Shown here piece after piece: positions 27,172 to 37,043 of a stretch of DNA of 64,000 nucleotides; within the stretch, counting starts at the first letter, position 1; each line of letters opens with the position of its first letter. Source of the stretch: Dryocola sp031988645 (GTDB lineage: Bacteria; Pseudomonadota; Gammaproteobacteria; Enterobacterales; Enterobacteriaceae); the NCBI RefSeq assembly GCF_051307045.1, contig NZ_CP150452.1, positions 248,001 through 312,000 on the forward strand, in the 5' to 3' direction. Both the position numbers and the translations under genes were made by a program. The notes below the pieces were generated by a model that saw nothing but the letters and a program-made list of their open reading frames with translations, had not been told where the DNA came from and made no database searches.

Positions 27172-27444
27172 ATTTTTTTTGATATACTTTGTCCCCGGCT
27201 TACGGTACTTCCGTTAGCAGGGGACAGGGCCCCATCTTCGGTTCGCCGTTTCTCCTGCCGTAGTAGTTGTGCTGTCACATTTTGTGTGTAATCTATACAC
27301 AGCCATACATTGAACTTGTGGATAAGATCACTGTCTGAGAGTAGTGTGGATGGTACGGTTTGGCACCTTAACGTGAAGTCAGGCCTTTGCTGCATAAAGA
27401 ATGGCTGTAGCAATCTGTACGTTAGTCTCTAAGAGAGGATTTGA
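27172..27444 (+). promoter_or_regulatory. rpoH upstream control region with DnaA box
   Basis: A 273-base region between ftsX and rpoH. A hairpin with arms GTCCCC/GGGGAC (27191-27225) follows ftsX. A perfect DnaA box, TTATCCACA on the minus strand, lies at 27317-27325, as known for the E. coli rpoH promoter region, where DnaA represses transcription. A TGTGTGTAATCTATACACAG segment just upstream is dyad-like. Several promoters are expected; their exact start sites cannot be fixed by eye. Confidence 0.65.
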
Positions 27445-28299
27445 ATGACCAAAGAAATGCAAAATTTAGCTTTAGCCCCTGTTGGTAACCTGGAATCCTA
27501 TATCCGGGCCGCTAACTCCTGGCCGATGTTAACGGCTGAGGAAGAGAAGGAGCTGGCTGAAAAGCTGCATTACCAGGGCGATCTGGAAGCAGCGAAAAGG
27601 CTGATCCTGTCTCACCTGCGCTTTGTTGTTCACATCGCTCGTAATTATTCGGGCTATGGCCTGCCGCAGGCTGACCTGATTCAGGAAGGCAATATCGGCC
27701 TGATGAAAGCGGTGCGCCGCTTCAACCCGGAAGTGGGTGTCCGCTTGGTCTCCTTTGCCGTGCACTGGATCAAGGCCGAAATTCACGAATACGTGCTGCG
27801 TAACTGGCGTATTGTGAAAGTGGCGACCACTAAAGCGCAGCGTAAGCTGTTCTTTAACCTGCGTAAGACTAAACAACGTCTGGGGTGGTTTAATCAGGAC
27901 GAAGTGGAAATGGTCGCCAGCGAGCTTGGCGTATCCAGCAAAGACGTGCGTGAGATGGAATCCCGCATGGCGGCGCAGGACATGACCTTTGACATGTCGA
28001 ACGATGACGATTCCGACAGCGCGCCAATGGCGCCGGTGCTGTTCCTGCAGGATAAAACATCTAACTTTGCCGACGGCATTGAAGATGACAACTGGGAATC
28101 GCACGCCGCTGATAAGCTCAGCGACGCTATGCTGGGCCTTGACGAGCGCAGCCAGGACATCATCCGCGCGCGCTGGCTTGACGATGACAACAAAAGCACG
28201 CTGCAGGAACTGGCCGACCGCTACGGCGTTTCCGCAGAGCGCGTCCGTCAGCTCGAAAAGAACGCGATGAAAAAACTGCGCATGGCCATCGAAGCGTAA
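27445..28299 (+). CDS. rpoH: Heat-shock sigma factor RpoH (sigma-32)
   Basis: A 284-residue sigma factor, same length as in E. coli. Region 2 has DLIQEGNIGLMKAVRRFNPE, the RpoH box is QRKLFFNLRKT at about residue 132, and region 4 has LQELADRYGVSAERVRQLEK. The RpoH box identifies it against other sigma-70 proteins and is involved in control of stability and chaperone binding. The start-region mRNA ATGCAAAATTTAGCTTTAGC matches the downstream region that pairs with internal coding sequence to form the thermosensor in E. coli. A terminator follows the stop. Confidence 0.98.
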   Translation: MTKEMQNLALAPVGNLESYIRAANSWPMLTAEEEKELAEKLHYQGDLEAAKRLILSHLRFVVHIARNYSGYGLPQADLIQEGNIGLMKAVRRFNPEVGVRLVSFAVHWIKAEIHEYVLRNWRIVKVATTKAQRKLFFNLRKTKQRLGWFNQDEVEMVASELGVSSKDVREMESRMAAQDMTFDMSNDDDSDSAPMAPVLFLQDKTSNFADGIEDDNWESHAADKLSDAMLGLDERSQDIIRARWLDDDNKSTLQELADRYGVSAERVRQLEKNAMKKLRMAIEA

Positions 28300-28321
28300 C
28301 GCTTTCCCGCCGGACAAAAAA

Positions 28322-28346
28322 ACCGCCTCCTGAGGCGGTTTTTTTA
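28322..28346 (+). terminator. Terminator of rpoH
   Basis: ACCGCCTC and GAGGCGGT form a perfect stem with a two-base loop, followed by seven T, about 20 bases after the rpoH stop. Confidence 0.92.
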
Positions 28347-28532
28347 TACCTGCAGTCTCCCGCCCGCTGCGTACTAAAACCAGCTGGCAAAATTGTTATT
28401 CCAAAAACCGCAAAATCGGGTATGTTTTTAGCACGCAGCGCTGCTAAGGCACAGGTAGCTTCTGCTTAAAAAATAAAACCGTGCCGAACAACACAACAGA
28501 TACCAATCACAACAAGAATGGGGATTCTCAGG

Positions 28533-29636
28533 ATGAAAATGAAGGGCAAAGCGTTACTGGCTGGCTGTATCGCGCTGGCGATGAGCAATGCGGCATTTGC
28601 AAAGGATATTAAAGTCGCGGTAGTGGGCGCCATGTCAGGCCCGGTTGCGCAGTATGGCGACCAGGAGTTCACCGGCGCAGAGCAGGCGGTTGCCGATATC
28701 AACGCCAAAGGCGGCATCAAGGGCGACAAGCTGGTTATCACCAAATACGACGATGCCTGCGATCCGAAACAAGCGGTTGCGGTCGCTAACAAAGTTATTA
28801 ACGATGGCGTTAAGTACGTTATCGGCCACCTGTGCTCCTCTTCCACCCAGCCTGCCTCTGACATTTACGAAGACGAAGGCGTGCTGATGATTACCCCTGC
28901 GGCAACCGCGCCGGAGCTTACCGCTCGCGGCTATAAGCTGACTCTGCGCACCACGGGTCTGGACTCCGATCAGGGCCCAACCGCGGCGAAATACATCCTT
29001 GAGCACGTAAAACCGAAAAATATCGCCGTTATCCACGATAAGCAGCAGTACGGCGAAGGCCTGGCGCGCTCAGTGCAGGACAACCTGAAAAAAGGCGGCG
29101 CGAACGTGGTGTTCTTTGACGGCATCACCGCAGGCGAGAAAGATTTCTCCACGCTGGTGGCGCGCCTGAAGAAAGAAAACATCGATTTCGTCTACTACGG
29201 CGGCTACCACCCGGAAATGGGCCAGATCCTGCGCCAGTCTCGTGCCGCCGGCCTGAAAACCCAGTTTATGGGGCCGGAAGGCGTGGCGAACGTTTCCCTG
29301 TCTAACATTGCCGGCGCATCTGCCGAAGGCATGTTAGTGACCAAGCCGAAAAACTACGATCAGGTGCCTGCTAACAAACCTATTGTGGATGCCATTAAAG
29401 CGAAGAAACAGGATCCCAGCGGCGCATTCGTATGGACCACCTATGCCGCGCTGCAATCGCTGGCGGCAGGCCTGAATCAATCAGAAGACCCGGCGGAAAT
29501 CGCCACCTGGCTGAAGGCGAATAAGGTGGACACGGTAATGGGGCCGCTGTCCTGGGACGAGAAGGGCGACCTGAAAGGCTTTGAGTTCGGCGTGTTTACC
29601 TGGCATGCCAACGGTACTGCCACCGACGCTAAATAA
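28533..29636 (+). CDS. livJ: Leu/Ile/Val-binding protein LivJ
   Basis: A 367-residue periplasmic binding protein for leucine, isoleucine and valine. Signal peptide of about 23 residues ending ...AAFAKD. It is assigned as LivJ rather than LivK because it shares the LivJ markers AQYGDQEFTGAEQAVADINA, PAATAPELTARGYKL and YHPEMGQILRQSRAAG. The binding-pocket segment GHLCSSSTQPASDIY is intact. The frame starts upstream at 28518, but the ATG at 28533 is preceded by GGGGATTCTCAGG and gives the known N-terminus. It has its own promoter and is separated from the rest of the liv operon by REP DNA and panM. Confidence 0.95.
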   Translation: MKMKGKALLAGCIALAMSNAAFAKDIKVAVVGAMSGPVAQYGDQEFTGAEQAVADINAKGGIKGDKLVITKYDDACDPKQAVAVANKVINDGVKYVIGHLCSSSTQPASDIYEDEGVLMITPAATAPELTARGYKLTLRTTGLDSDQGPTAAKYILEHVKPKNIAVIHDKQQYGEGLARSVQDNLKKGGANVVFFDGITAGEKDFSTLVARLKKENIDFVYYGGYHPEMGQILRQSRAAGLKTQFMGPEGVANVSLSNIAGASAEGMLVTKPKNYDQVPANKPIVDAIKAKKQDPSGAFVWTTYAALQSLAAGLNQSEDPAEIATWLKANKVDTVMGPLSWDEKGDLKGFEFGVFTWHANGTATDAK

Positions 29637-29640
29637 AACT

Positions 29641-29720
29641 TGTCGGGCGGCGCTGACGCTTGCCCGACCTGCCATTGTTCAGGCGATCGTAGGTCGGATA
29701 AGCGCTGCGCCATCCGGCCT
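29641..29720. repeat. REP (repetitive extragenic palindrome) pair
   Basis: Two imperfect palindromes after livJ: TGTCGGGCGG...TGCCCGAC and GTCGGATAAGCGCTGCGCCATCCGGC. The second has the core of the enterobacterial REP family. Such elements stabilise upstream mRNA and can bind DNA gyrase or IHF. Located between convergent livJ and panM. Confidence 0.8.
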
Positions 29721-29725
29721 TTAAC

Positions 29726-30106
29726 CTACTTCTCCCAGCCGCCGGTCTGCGCCCGGAATCCCAGCGCCTGCATAAACGCCGCCATCACGCCGCGGTCTTC
29801 CACGCCCACGTCGGCCATCCACCAGTGCGTCACCTCCGGGTTATCCCGAATGACCTCTTCCACTAAATACTGGCCCACGCCTCTGCGACGGGTAATTTCA
29901 CGCACGCGAAGCGAGTCCAGCGCGCCTTGCGTACCTGTCAGCGTTACGCGTACCGCGCCAAGCAGGCGGTCATTAAATTTTGCTGCATAAATTCGATGGG
30001 TGTCACTGAGCCTGAGCGAAGCGCTGGAATATTCCGGCCAGATCTTAGCGAGATCGATCTCATCCTGGGCACTACACTCAAACAGACGAATGATGGTGAG
30101 TTTCAT
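29726..30106 (-). CDS. panM: PanD maturation factor PanM
   Basis: A 126-residue GNAT-fold protein (YhhK) that triggers self-cleavage of the aspartate decarboxylase zymogen PanD and senses CoA. The acetyl-CoA loop is in VREITRRRGVGQYLVEEV and the conserved end is ALGFRAQTGGWEK. The start at 30106 (MKLTIIRL) matches the family; an in-frame upstream ATG at 30121 is less likely. It is on the opposite strand between livJ and livK, as in E. coli. Confidence 0.93.
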   Translation of the reverse strand: MKLTIIRLFECSAQDEIDLAKIWPEYSSASLRLSDTHRIYAAKFNDRLLGAVRVTLTGTQGALDSLRVREITRRRGVGQYLVEEVIRDNPEVTHWWMADVGVEDRGVMAAFMQALGFRAQTGGWEK

Positions 30107-30528
30107 AAGCGAGCTAACCAAAAAGCGGGAAAACCCCGAGTGTAACCAATTTATTTGCGCCAGACGCTTTATCTTTTTTCAGCTCCTGAGCAGTCGATTA
30201 CATTATGTGACAAACCTTAAGCAGTTCGAAACGCGTCGGATTGAAATTTGTTCAGTATAAAACCCTAAAACCCAGTGAATTATTCCGCTCTTTGTACCGC
30301 TATTTTATGCTGTAAAGCGCGCTTTTTTTTGTTTCGCTCAGCGCAAATACAGAATAATATCTCTGCTTAATAGCCTGAAAAATAGAGCTTTTAAGTGCAA
30401 AAAATGTAAATTTTAGCGCTAAGCCATTAAAGGCAATGATAAAAATCATAATTGATTATAAAAAGCACAGCTCGCTTTTTAACCAGCATAAAACCATAAA
30501 ATCACGAAAGAAATGGGGATTGAAACGG
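30107..30528. promoter_or_regulatory. Divergent regulatory region of panM and livK
   Basis: A 422-base AT-rich region without a credible gene. In E. coli the leader and promoter of livKHMGF, repressed by Lrp with leucine, lie here. Long A/T tracts such as those at 30320-30420 fit Lrp and H-NS binding, but no precise site can be assigned by eye. Confidence 0.5.
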
Positions 30529-31638
30529 ATGAAAATGAACGCGAAGACATTACTCGCCGGGATCGTTGCTTTGGCGGTGTCTCACGCGGCAACCGCTAAA
30601 GACATTAAAGTGGCTGTTGTCGGGGCGATGTCCGGCCCGGTAGCGCAGTGGGGCGACATGGAGTTCAACGGCGCTCGCCAGGCTATTAAAGACATCAACG
30701 CCAAAGGCGGCATTAAAGGCGATAAGCTCGTGGCGGTGGAATACGACGATGCCTGCGATCCTAAACAGGCCGTCGCCGTCGCCAACAAAATCGTTAACGA
30801 CGGCGTGCGCTATGTGATTGGCCACCTGTGCTCTTCTTCCACCCAGCCCGCGTCCGATATCTACGAAGACGAAGGCATTCTGGTGATTACCCCGGGCGCG
30901 ACAAACCCCGAGCTGACAAGCCGCGGCTACCAGATGATTATGCGCACCGCGGGGCTTGATTCCTCCCAGGGACCCACGGCTTCTAAATACATCCTTGAAC
31001 ACGTTAAGCCGCAGCGCATCGCTATCATTCACGATAAGCAGCAGTACGGCGAAGGCCTCGCGCGCTCTGTACAGGACGGTCTGAAAAAAGCCGGCGCCAA
31101 TATCGTCTTCTTCGACGGTATCACCGCGGGCGATAAAGACTTCTCCACGCTGGTTGCCCGCCTGCAAAAAGAAAATATCGATTTCGTTTACTACGGCGGT
31201 TACTACCCGGAAATGGGCCAGATCCTGCGCCAGGCGCGCGCCGTCGGCCTGAAAACCCAGTTTATGGGGCCGGAAGGCGTGGGCAACGCCTCGCTGTCCA
31301 ATATCGCAGGCAAGGCGGGCGAAGGCATGCTCGTGACTATGCCGAAACGCTATGACCAGGACCCGGCGAACAAAGCTATCGTCGATGCGCTCAAAGCCGG
31401 GAAGAAAGACCCAAGCGGTCCGTATGTGTGGATCACCTACGCTGCGGTGCAGTCTCTGGCTACCGCGCTTGAACGCAGCGGCAGCGCAGAACCTGCCGAT
31501 CTGGTTAAGGATTTGAAAGCAAAAGGTGCGAACACCGTGATTGGGCCGCTGAACTGGGATGAGAAAGGCGATCTGAAGGGATTTGAGTTTGGTGTCTTCC
31601 AGTGGCACGCCGATGGTTCGTCCTCCGTGGCGAAATAA
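30529..31638 (+). CDS. livK: Leucine-specific binding protein LivK
   Basis: A 369-residue periplasmic binding protein specific for leucine, closely similar to LivJ. LivK markers are AQWGDMEFNGARQAIKDINA, PGATNPELTSRGYQM and WITYAAVQSLATALERSG. Signal peptide ends at about residue 23 before AKDIKVAVVG. The frame is open upstream to 30436, but ATG at 30529 fits the family and is preceded by GGGGATTGAAACGG. First gene of the livKHMGF operon. Confidence 0.95.
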   Translation: MKMNAKTLLAGIVALAVSHAATAKDIKVAVVGAMSGPVAQWGDMEFNGARQAIKDINAKGGIKGDKLVAVEYDDACDPKQAVAVANKIVNDGVRYVIGHLCSSSTQPASDIYEDEGILVITPGATNPELTSRGYQMIMRTAGLDSSQGPTASKYILEHVKPQRIAIIHDKQQYGEGLARSVQDGLKKAGANIVFFDGITAGDKDFSTLVARLQKENIDFVYYGGYYPEMGQILRQARAVGLKTQFMGPEGVGNASLSNIAGKAGEGMLVTMPKRYDQDPANKAIVDALKAGKKDPSGPYVWITYAAVQSLATALERSGSAEPADLVKDLKAKGANTVIGPLNWDEKGDLKGFEFGVFQWHADGSSSVAK

Positions 31639-31708
31639 GGCGAAGGCTATAAATGAGTCATCCCACCTTCCGGGCGTAAAACCCGGAAGGCATAAGAAAG
31701 GTTAAGTT

Positions 31709-32635
31709 ATGTCCGAGCAGTTTCTCTATTTCCTTCAGCAGATGTTTAACGGCGTCACGCTGGGCAGCACCTACGCGCTTATCGCCATCGGCTATACCAT
31801 GGTGTACGGCATTATCGGCATGATTAACTTCGCCCACGGCGAAGTGTATATGATAGGCAGCTACGTCTCGTTTATGATCGTCGCCGCGCTGATGATGCTG
31901 GGCATCGACGTAGGCTGGATGCTGGTAGGCGCGGGCTTTATCGGCGCGATTATTATTGCCAGCGCCTACGGCTGGAGCATCGAACGCGTGGCCTACAAGC
32001 CGGTGCGTAACTCCAAGCGCCTGATCGCTCTGATCTCCGCCATCGGGATGTCCATCTTCCTGCAAAACTACGTCAGCCTGACGGAAGGTTCGCGCGATAT
32101 CGCGTTACCTAGCCTGTTTAACGGCCAGTGGGTTATCGGCGCGAGCGAGAACTTCACCGCCACCATTACCACTATGCAGCTTGTTATCTGGGTCGTGACC
32201 TTCATCGCGATGCTGGCGCTGACGCTGTTTATCCGCTATTCCCGCATGGGGCGCGCCTGCCGCGCCTGTGCGGAAGATCTGAAAATGGCGAGCCTGCTGG
32301 GCATTAACACCGACCGCGTTATCTCTCTGACCTTCGTGATCGGCGCGGCGATGGCGGCGGTCGCGGGCGTGCTGCTCGGCCAGTTCTACGGGGTAATCAA
32401 CCCGTATATCGGCTTTATGGCGGGCATGAAAGCCTTTACCGCGGCGGTTCTGGGCGGTATCGGCAGCATTCCGGGCGCGATGATTGGCGGCCTGATTCTG
32501 GGCGTTGCCGAAGCGCTGACCTCGGCATATCTGAGCACCGAATATAAAGACGTTGTCTCCTTTGCCCTGCTTATCGTCGTGCTGCTGGTGATGCCTACCG
32601 GTATTCTGGGCCGCCCGGAGGTCGAAAAAGTATGA
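31709..32635 (+). CDS. livH: Branched-chain amino acid permease LivH
   Basis: A 308-residue inner-membrane permease of the high-affinity branched-chain amino acid ABC transporter. Seven to eight membrane segments; the family signature IGMINFAHGEVYMIG is near residue 35 and the cytoplasmic loop with ACRACAEDLKMASLLGI couples to the ATPases. Overlaps livM by four bases (ATGA), so translation is coupled. Confidence 0.97.
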   Translation: MSEQFLYFLQQMFNGVTLGSTYALIAIGYTMVYGIIGMINFAHGEVYMIGSYVSFMIVAALMMLGIDVGWMLVGAGFIGAIIIASAYGWSIERVAYKPVRNSKRLIALISAIGMSIFLQNYVSLTEGSRDIALPSLFNGQWVIGASENFTATITTMQLVIWVVTFIAMLALTLFIRYSRMGRACRACAEDLKMASLLGINTDRVISLTFVIGAAMAAVAGVLLGQFYGVINPYIGFMAGMKAFTAAVLGGIGSIPGAMIGGLILGVAEALTSAYLSTEYKDVVSFALLIVVLLVMPTGILGRPEVEKV

Positions 32636-33918
32636 AACCGATGCATATTGTTTTTTCTGCCCTTTCGGCGGCAATGTTCTTCGTGCTGGCGGGCGTCTTT
32701 ATGGGCGTGCAGCTCAGCCTTGACGGCACCCGGCTGGTGGTGAACAGCGCCGATTCCGTGCGCTGGGAGTGGGTCTGGATCGGCACCGCCGTGGTCTTTG
32801 TTTTCCAGCTGCTGCGCCCGCTGTTCCAGAAAGGCCTGAAGAAAGTTTCCGGGCCGAAGTTTGTGCTGCCCGCGCTGGACGGCTCGACGCCGAAGCAAAA
32901 AATCTTCCTGTTTGCCCTGCTGATCCTCGCCGTCGCGTGGCCGTTTATGGTCTCACGCGGCACCGTGGATATCGCTACGCTTACGATGATCTACATTATC
33001 CTCGGCCTTGGCCTGAACGTGGTGGTCGGCCTGTCCGGCCTGCTGGTGCTGGGTTACGGCGGTTTCTACGCCATCGGCGCTTATACCTTTGCTCTGCTTA
33101 ACCATTATTACGGCCTGGGATTCTGGACGTGCCTGCCGATTGCCGGCCTGGTGTCCGCCGCCGCGGGCTTCCTGCTGGGCTTCCCGGTGCTGCGTCTGCG
33201 CGGCGACTACCTGGCGATTGTAACGCTCGGCTTCGGCGAAATCGTCCGTATCCTGCTGCTGAACAATACCGAAATCACCGGCGGCCCGAACGGCATCAGC
33301 CAGATCCCGAAACCGACGCTGTTCGGCCTGGAGTTCAGCCGTACCGCGCGCGAAGGCGGCTGGGATACCTTCAGCAACTTCTTCAATATCGCCTACAACC
33401 CCGGCGACAGGATCATCTTCCTTTATCTGGTTGCCCTGCTGCTGGTGGTGCTGTCGCTGTTCGTGATTAACCGCCTGCTGCGCATGCCGCTTGGGCGCGC
33501 GTGGGAAGCGCTGCGTGAAGATGAAATCGCCTGTCGTTCGCTGGGCCTGAACCCGACGCGCATCAAGCTGACCGCTTTTACCATCAGCGCCGCGTTTGCG
33601 GGCTTCGCCGGTACGCTGTTCGCCGCGCGCCAGGGCTTCGTCAGTCCGGAATCGTTCACCTTCGCCGAATCCGCGTTTGTGCTGGCGATTGTGGTGCTCG
33701 GCGGGATGGGCTCGCAGTTCGCCGTCATTCTCGCCGCGATCCTGCTGGTGGTATCGCGTGAACTGATGCGTGACCTGAACGAATACAGCATGCTGGTACT
33801 GGGCGGCCTGATGGTGCTGATGATGATCTGGCGTCCGCAGGGCCTGCTGCCGATGACGCGTCCGCAATTGAAGCTGAAAAAAGAGCAGATAGAACAAGTG
33901 AAAGGAGAGCAGGCATGA
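32632..33918 (+). CDS. livM: Branched-chain amino acid permease LivM
   Basis: The second permease subunit, 428 residues. It has an additional N-terminal membrane domain compared with simple LivM homologues, then the core with LVVGLSGLLVLGYGGFYAIG and the coupling loop WEALREDEIACRSLGLNPTR. Its end overlaps livG by four bases. Confidence 0.97.
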   Translation: MKPMHIVFSALSAAMFFVLAGVFMGVQLSLDGTRLVVNSADSVRWEWVWIGTAVVFVFQLLRPLFQKGLKKVSGPKFVLPALDGSTPKQKIFLFALLILAVAWPFMVSRGTVDIATLTMIYIILGLGLNVVVGLSGLLVLGYGGFYAIGAYTFALLNHYYGLGFWTCLPIAGLVSAAAGFLLGFPVLRLRGDYLAIVTLGFGEIVRILLLNNTEITGGPNGISQIPKPTLFGLEFSRTAREGGWDTFSNFFNIAYNPGDRIIFLYLVALLLVVLSLFVINRLLRMPLGRAWEALREDEIACRSLGLNPTRIKLTAFTISAAFAGFAGTLFAARQGFVSPESFTFAESAFVLAIVVLGGMGSQFAVILAAILLVVSRELMRDLNEYSMLVLGGLMVLMMIWRPQGLLPMTRPQLKLKKEQIEQVKGEQA

Positions 33919-34682
33919 GTCAGCCATTGTTATCCGTAAACGGCCTGATGATGCGTTTCGGCGGCCTGCTCGCCGTCAACAATGTCGCCCTGGAGCTGCA
34001 CCCTCAGGAGATCGTTTCGCTCATCGGCCCGAATGGCGCCGGTAAAACCACGGTATTTAACTGCCTGACCGGCTTTTATAAGCCAACCGGCGGCACCATT
34101 ATGCTGCGCGACCAGCATCTTGAAGGACTGCCGGGCCAGCAGATAGCCCGCATGGGCGTGGTGCGGACTTTTCAGCACGTGCGCCTTTTCCGCGAAATGA
34201 CGGTGATTGAAAACCTGCTGGTGGCGCAGCATATGCAGCTGAAAACCGGTGTTTTCTCGGGGCTGCTGAAAACGCCGGGCTTCCGCCGCGCCCAGAGCGA
34301 AGCGCTGGACCGCGCTGCGGTCTGGCTTGAACGTATCGGCCTGCTTGAGCAGGCAAACCGCCAGGCGAGCAACCTGGCGTATGGCGATCAGCGTCGTCTG
34401 GAGATTGCCCGCTGCATGGTGACGCAGCCGGAAATCCTGATGCTTGACGAGCCGGCCGCCGGCCTTAACCCGAAAGAAACCCACGAGCTCGACGAGCTGA
34501 TTATGGAGCTGCGTAATCATCACAACACCACGGTGCTGCTGATTGAGCACGACATGAAGCTGGTGATGGGTATTTCCGATCGTATTTACGTGGTCAATCA
34601 GGGAACGCCGTTAGCCAACGGCACGCCGGAGCAAATCCGCAACAACCCTGACGTTATCCGCGCCTACCTGGGTGAGGCATAG
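33915..34682 (+). CDS. livG: Branched-chain amino acid ABC ATPase LivG
   Basis: A 255-residue ATPase. Walker A GPNGAGKTTVFN, signature LAYGDQRRLEIAR (a variant signature usual for LivG) and Walker B LMLDEPAAGLNP are intact. Followed after one base by livF. Confidence 0.97.
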   Translation: MSQPLLSVNGLMMRFGGLLAVNNVALELHPQEIVSLIGPNGAGKTTVFNCLTGFYKPTGGTIMLRDQHLEGLPGQQIARMGVVRTFQHVRLFREMTVIENLLVAQHMQLKTGVFSGLLKTPGFRRAQSEALDRAAVWLERIGLLEQANRQASNLAYGDQRRLEIARCMVTQPEILMLDEPAAGLNPKETHELDELIMELRNHHNTTVLLIEHDMKLVMGISDRIYVVNQGTPLANGTPEQIRNNPDVIRAYLGEA

Positions 34683-34683
34683 A

Positions 34684-35397
<714 letters not shown>

Positions 35398-35415
35398 CAC
35401 GCTTAATACTCTATC

Positions 35416-35438
35416 AGGAGCCTGCGGGCTCCTTTTTT
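35416..35438 (+). terminator. Terminator of the liv operon
   Basis: AGGAGCC and GGGCTCCT form a stem with a short TGC loop, followed by six to seven T, about 20 bases after the livF stop. Confidence 0.92.
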
Positions 35439-35454
35439 ATGAGCGTCTATAAAG

Positions 35455-35474
35455 TTGTACGCCATACTTGTACA
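35455..35474. promoter_or_regulatory. Possible relic operator of a YefM-type antitoxin
   Basis: TTGTAC at 35455-35460 and TTGTACA at 35468-35474 are spaced by seven bases. TGTACA is the core of the YefM-YoeB operator in E. coli. It lies 27 bases before the ATG of the YefM-like remnant. The assignment depends on that remnant being real. Confidence 0.4.
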
Positions 35475-35501
35475 GTTCATGCGTACCTGAAGGAGAGCAA
35501 T

Positions 35502-35579
35502 ATGAACACAATGAACTATAGTGAGGCGCGCCAGAATCTTGCCGTCGAGGAAATCGCAGACCAGCTGCGTCTGGTTTAA
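35502..35579 (+). pseudogene. Remnant of a YefM/Phd-family antitoxin gene
   Basis: A 25-codon frame with a good AAGGAGAGCAAT ribosome site. Its start MNTMNYSEARQNLA matches the N-terminal DNA-binding part of YefM (M-x-x-x-x-YSEARQNL), the most conserved part of that antitoxin family. The family continues for about 80 residues, but here the frame changes to VEEIADQLRLV and stops, and no toxin gene follows. The best reading is the scar of a deleted toxin-antitoxin pair that kept the operator, ribosome site and first 14 codons. A functional small peptide cannot be excluded. The frame is shorter than typical gene-calling limits. Confidence 0.55.
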
Positions 35580-35603
35580 GTTAGTCATTTCTCCTTCATC
35601 TCA

Positions 35604-35656
35604 CCGTCACGATCCTGTCACCCTACGGTTATTTTTCTGTCATTCGCGCATGTCAT
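35604..35656 (+). promoter_or_regulatory. Pho boxes upstream of ugpB
   Basis: TGTCA-type half sites occur every 11 bases: CCGTCAC (35604), CTGTCAC (35615), a weak CGGTTAT (35626) and CTGTCAT (35637), with another TGTCAT at 35651. Two 18-base Pho boxes result. PhoB activation under phosphate starvation is established for E. coli ugp. Confidence 0.8.
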
Positions 35657-35719
35657 GTTTTGATGCGAACAAAAACGCGTGTTTTCGCGCTTTTAACCTC
35701 ATAACAAGAGAGATAAGAC

Positions 35720-37039
35720 ATGACTGCATCGTTACGACGTACGGCCCTTTGCCTGGCGCTTGGATGTGCACTCAGCAGCAACGCCTTCGCCGCGACCTCT
35801 ATCCCTTTCTGGCATTCAATGGAAGGGGAGCTCGGCAAGGAGGTGGACTCCCTGGCAAGCCGCTTCAACGAAACGCATCCGGATTACAAAATCGTCCCGG
35901 TTTATAAAGGCAACTACGAGCAGAACCTGGCGGCGGGCATCGCCGCTTTCCGCTCCGGCAACGCGCCGGCGATTTTGCAGGTTTATGAAGTGGGCACAGC
36001 GACCATGATGGCCTCAAAAGCCATCAAGCCGGTGTACGAAGTGTTTAGCGACGCGGGCATTAAGTTCGATGAGTCTCAGTTTGTGCCGACGGTTTCCGGT
36101 TACTACACCGACTCCAAAAGCGGCCACCTGCTGTCCCAGCCGTTTAACAGCTCCACGCCGGTGCTTTACTACAACAAAGACGCCTTCAAAAAAGCCGGCC
36201 TGAACCCGGAGCAGCCGCCAAAAACCTGGCAGGAGCTGGCTGAGTACACGGCTAAGCTGAAAGCGGCCGGCATGAAGTGCGGCTACGCCAGCGGCTGGCA
36301 GGGCTGGATTCAGATTGAAAACTTCAGCGCCTGGCACGGCCTGCCGGTAGCCACCCAAAACAACGGCTTCGACGGCACCGATGCGGTTCTTGAGTTCAAC
36401 AAGCCGGAGCAGGTCAAACATATCGCCATGCTGGAAGAGCTGAATAAAAAGGGCGATTTCAGCTATTTCGGCCGCAAAGATGAATCCACCGAGAAGTTCT
36501 ACAACGGCGACTGCGCCATTACCACCGCCTCCTCCGGTTCGCTGGCCGATATTCGCCAGTACGCCAAATTCAACTACGGCGTGGGCATGATGCCTTACGA
36601 CGCAGACGTGCCGAACGCGCCGCAGAACGCCATCATCGGCGGAGCTAGCCTGTGGGTGATGCAGGGTAAAGACGCCGCGACCTACAAAGGCGTGGCCGAG
36701 TTTATGCAGTTCCTCGCCCAGCCTGAAATTGCAGCCGAATGGCACCAGAAAACCGGCTATCTGCCGATCACCAAAGCAGCCTATGACCTGACGCGCGAGC
36801 AGGGCTTCTACGAGAAAAATCCAGGGGCCGATATCGCCACCCGCCAGATGCTGAACAAGCCGCCGTTGCCGTTCACCAAAGGGCTGCGTCTGGGCAACAT
36901 GCCGCAGATCCGCACCATCGTGGACGAAGAGCTGGAGTCGGTATGGACCGGTAAGAAAACGCCTCAGCAGGCTTTAGACAGCGCGGTTGAGCGCGGTAAC
37001 CAGCTGCTGCGCCGTTTCGAGCAGTCGACGAAATCCTGA
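35720..37039 (+). CDS. ugpB: sn-Glycerol-3-phosphate-binding protein UgpB
   Basis: A 439-residue periplasmic binding protein for glycerol-3-phosphate and glycerophosphodiesters. Signal peptide of about 24 residues (LRRTALCLALGCALSSNAFA) before ATSIPFWHSMEGELGKEVD. Family segments include SQPFNSSTPVLYYNKDAF and CGYASGWQGWIQIENFSAWH. Pho boxes upstream explain phosphate control. A REP-rich spacer separates it from ugpA. Confidence 0.96.
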   Translation: MTASLRRTALCLALGCALSSNAFAATSIPFWHSMEGELGKEVDSLASRFNETHPDYKIVPVYKGNYEQNLAAGIAAFRSGNAPAILQVYEVGTATMMASKAIKPVYEVFSDAGIKFDESQFVPTVSGYYTDSKSGHLLSQPFNSSTPVLYYNKDAFKKAGLNPEQPPKTWQELAEYTAKLKAAGMKCGYASGWQGWIQIENFSAWHGLPVATQNNGFDGTDAVLEFNKPEQVKHIAMLEELNKKGDFSYFGRKDESTEKFYNGDCAITTASSGSLADIRQYAKFNYGVGMMPYDADVPNAPQNAIIGGASLWVMQGKDAATYKGVAEFMQFLAQPEIAAEWHQKTGYLPITKAAYDLTREQGFYEKNPGADIATRQMLNKPPLPFTKGLRLGNMPQIRTIVDEELESVWTGKKTPQQALDSAVERGNQLLRRFEQSTKS

Positions 37040-37043
37040 TTGT

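Noticed and set aside
35403..35588. 61-codon frame on the minus strand between livF and ugpB
   Set aside because: It crosses the liv terminator and has no family similarity. An AAGGAG lies before its ATG at poor spacing. It is probably chance.
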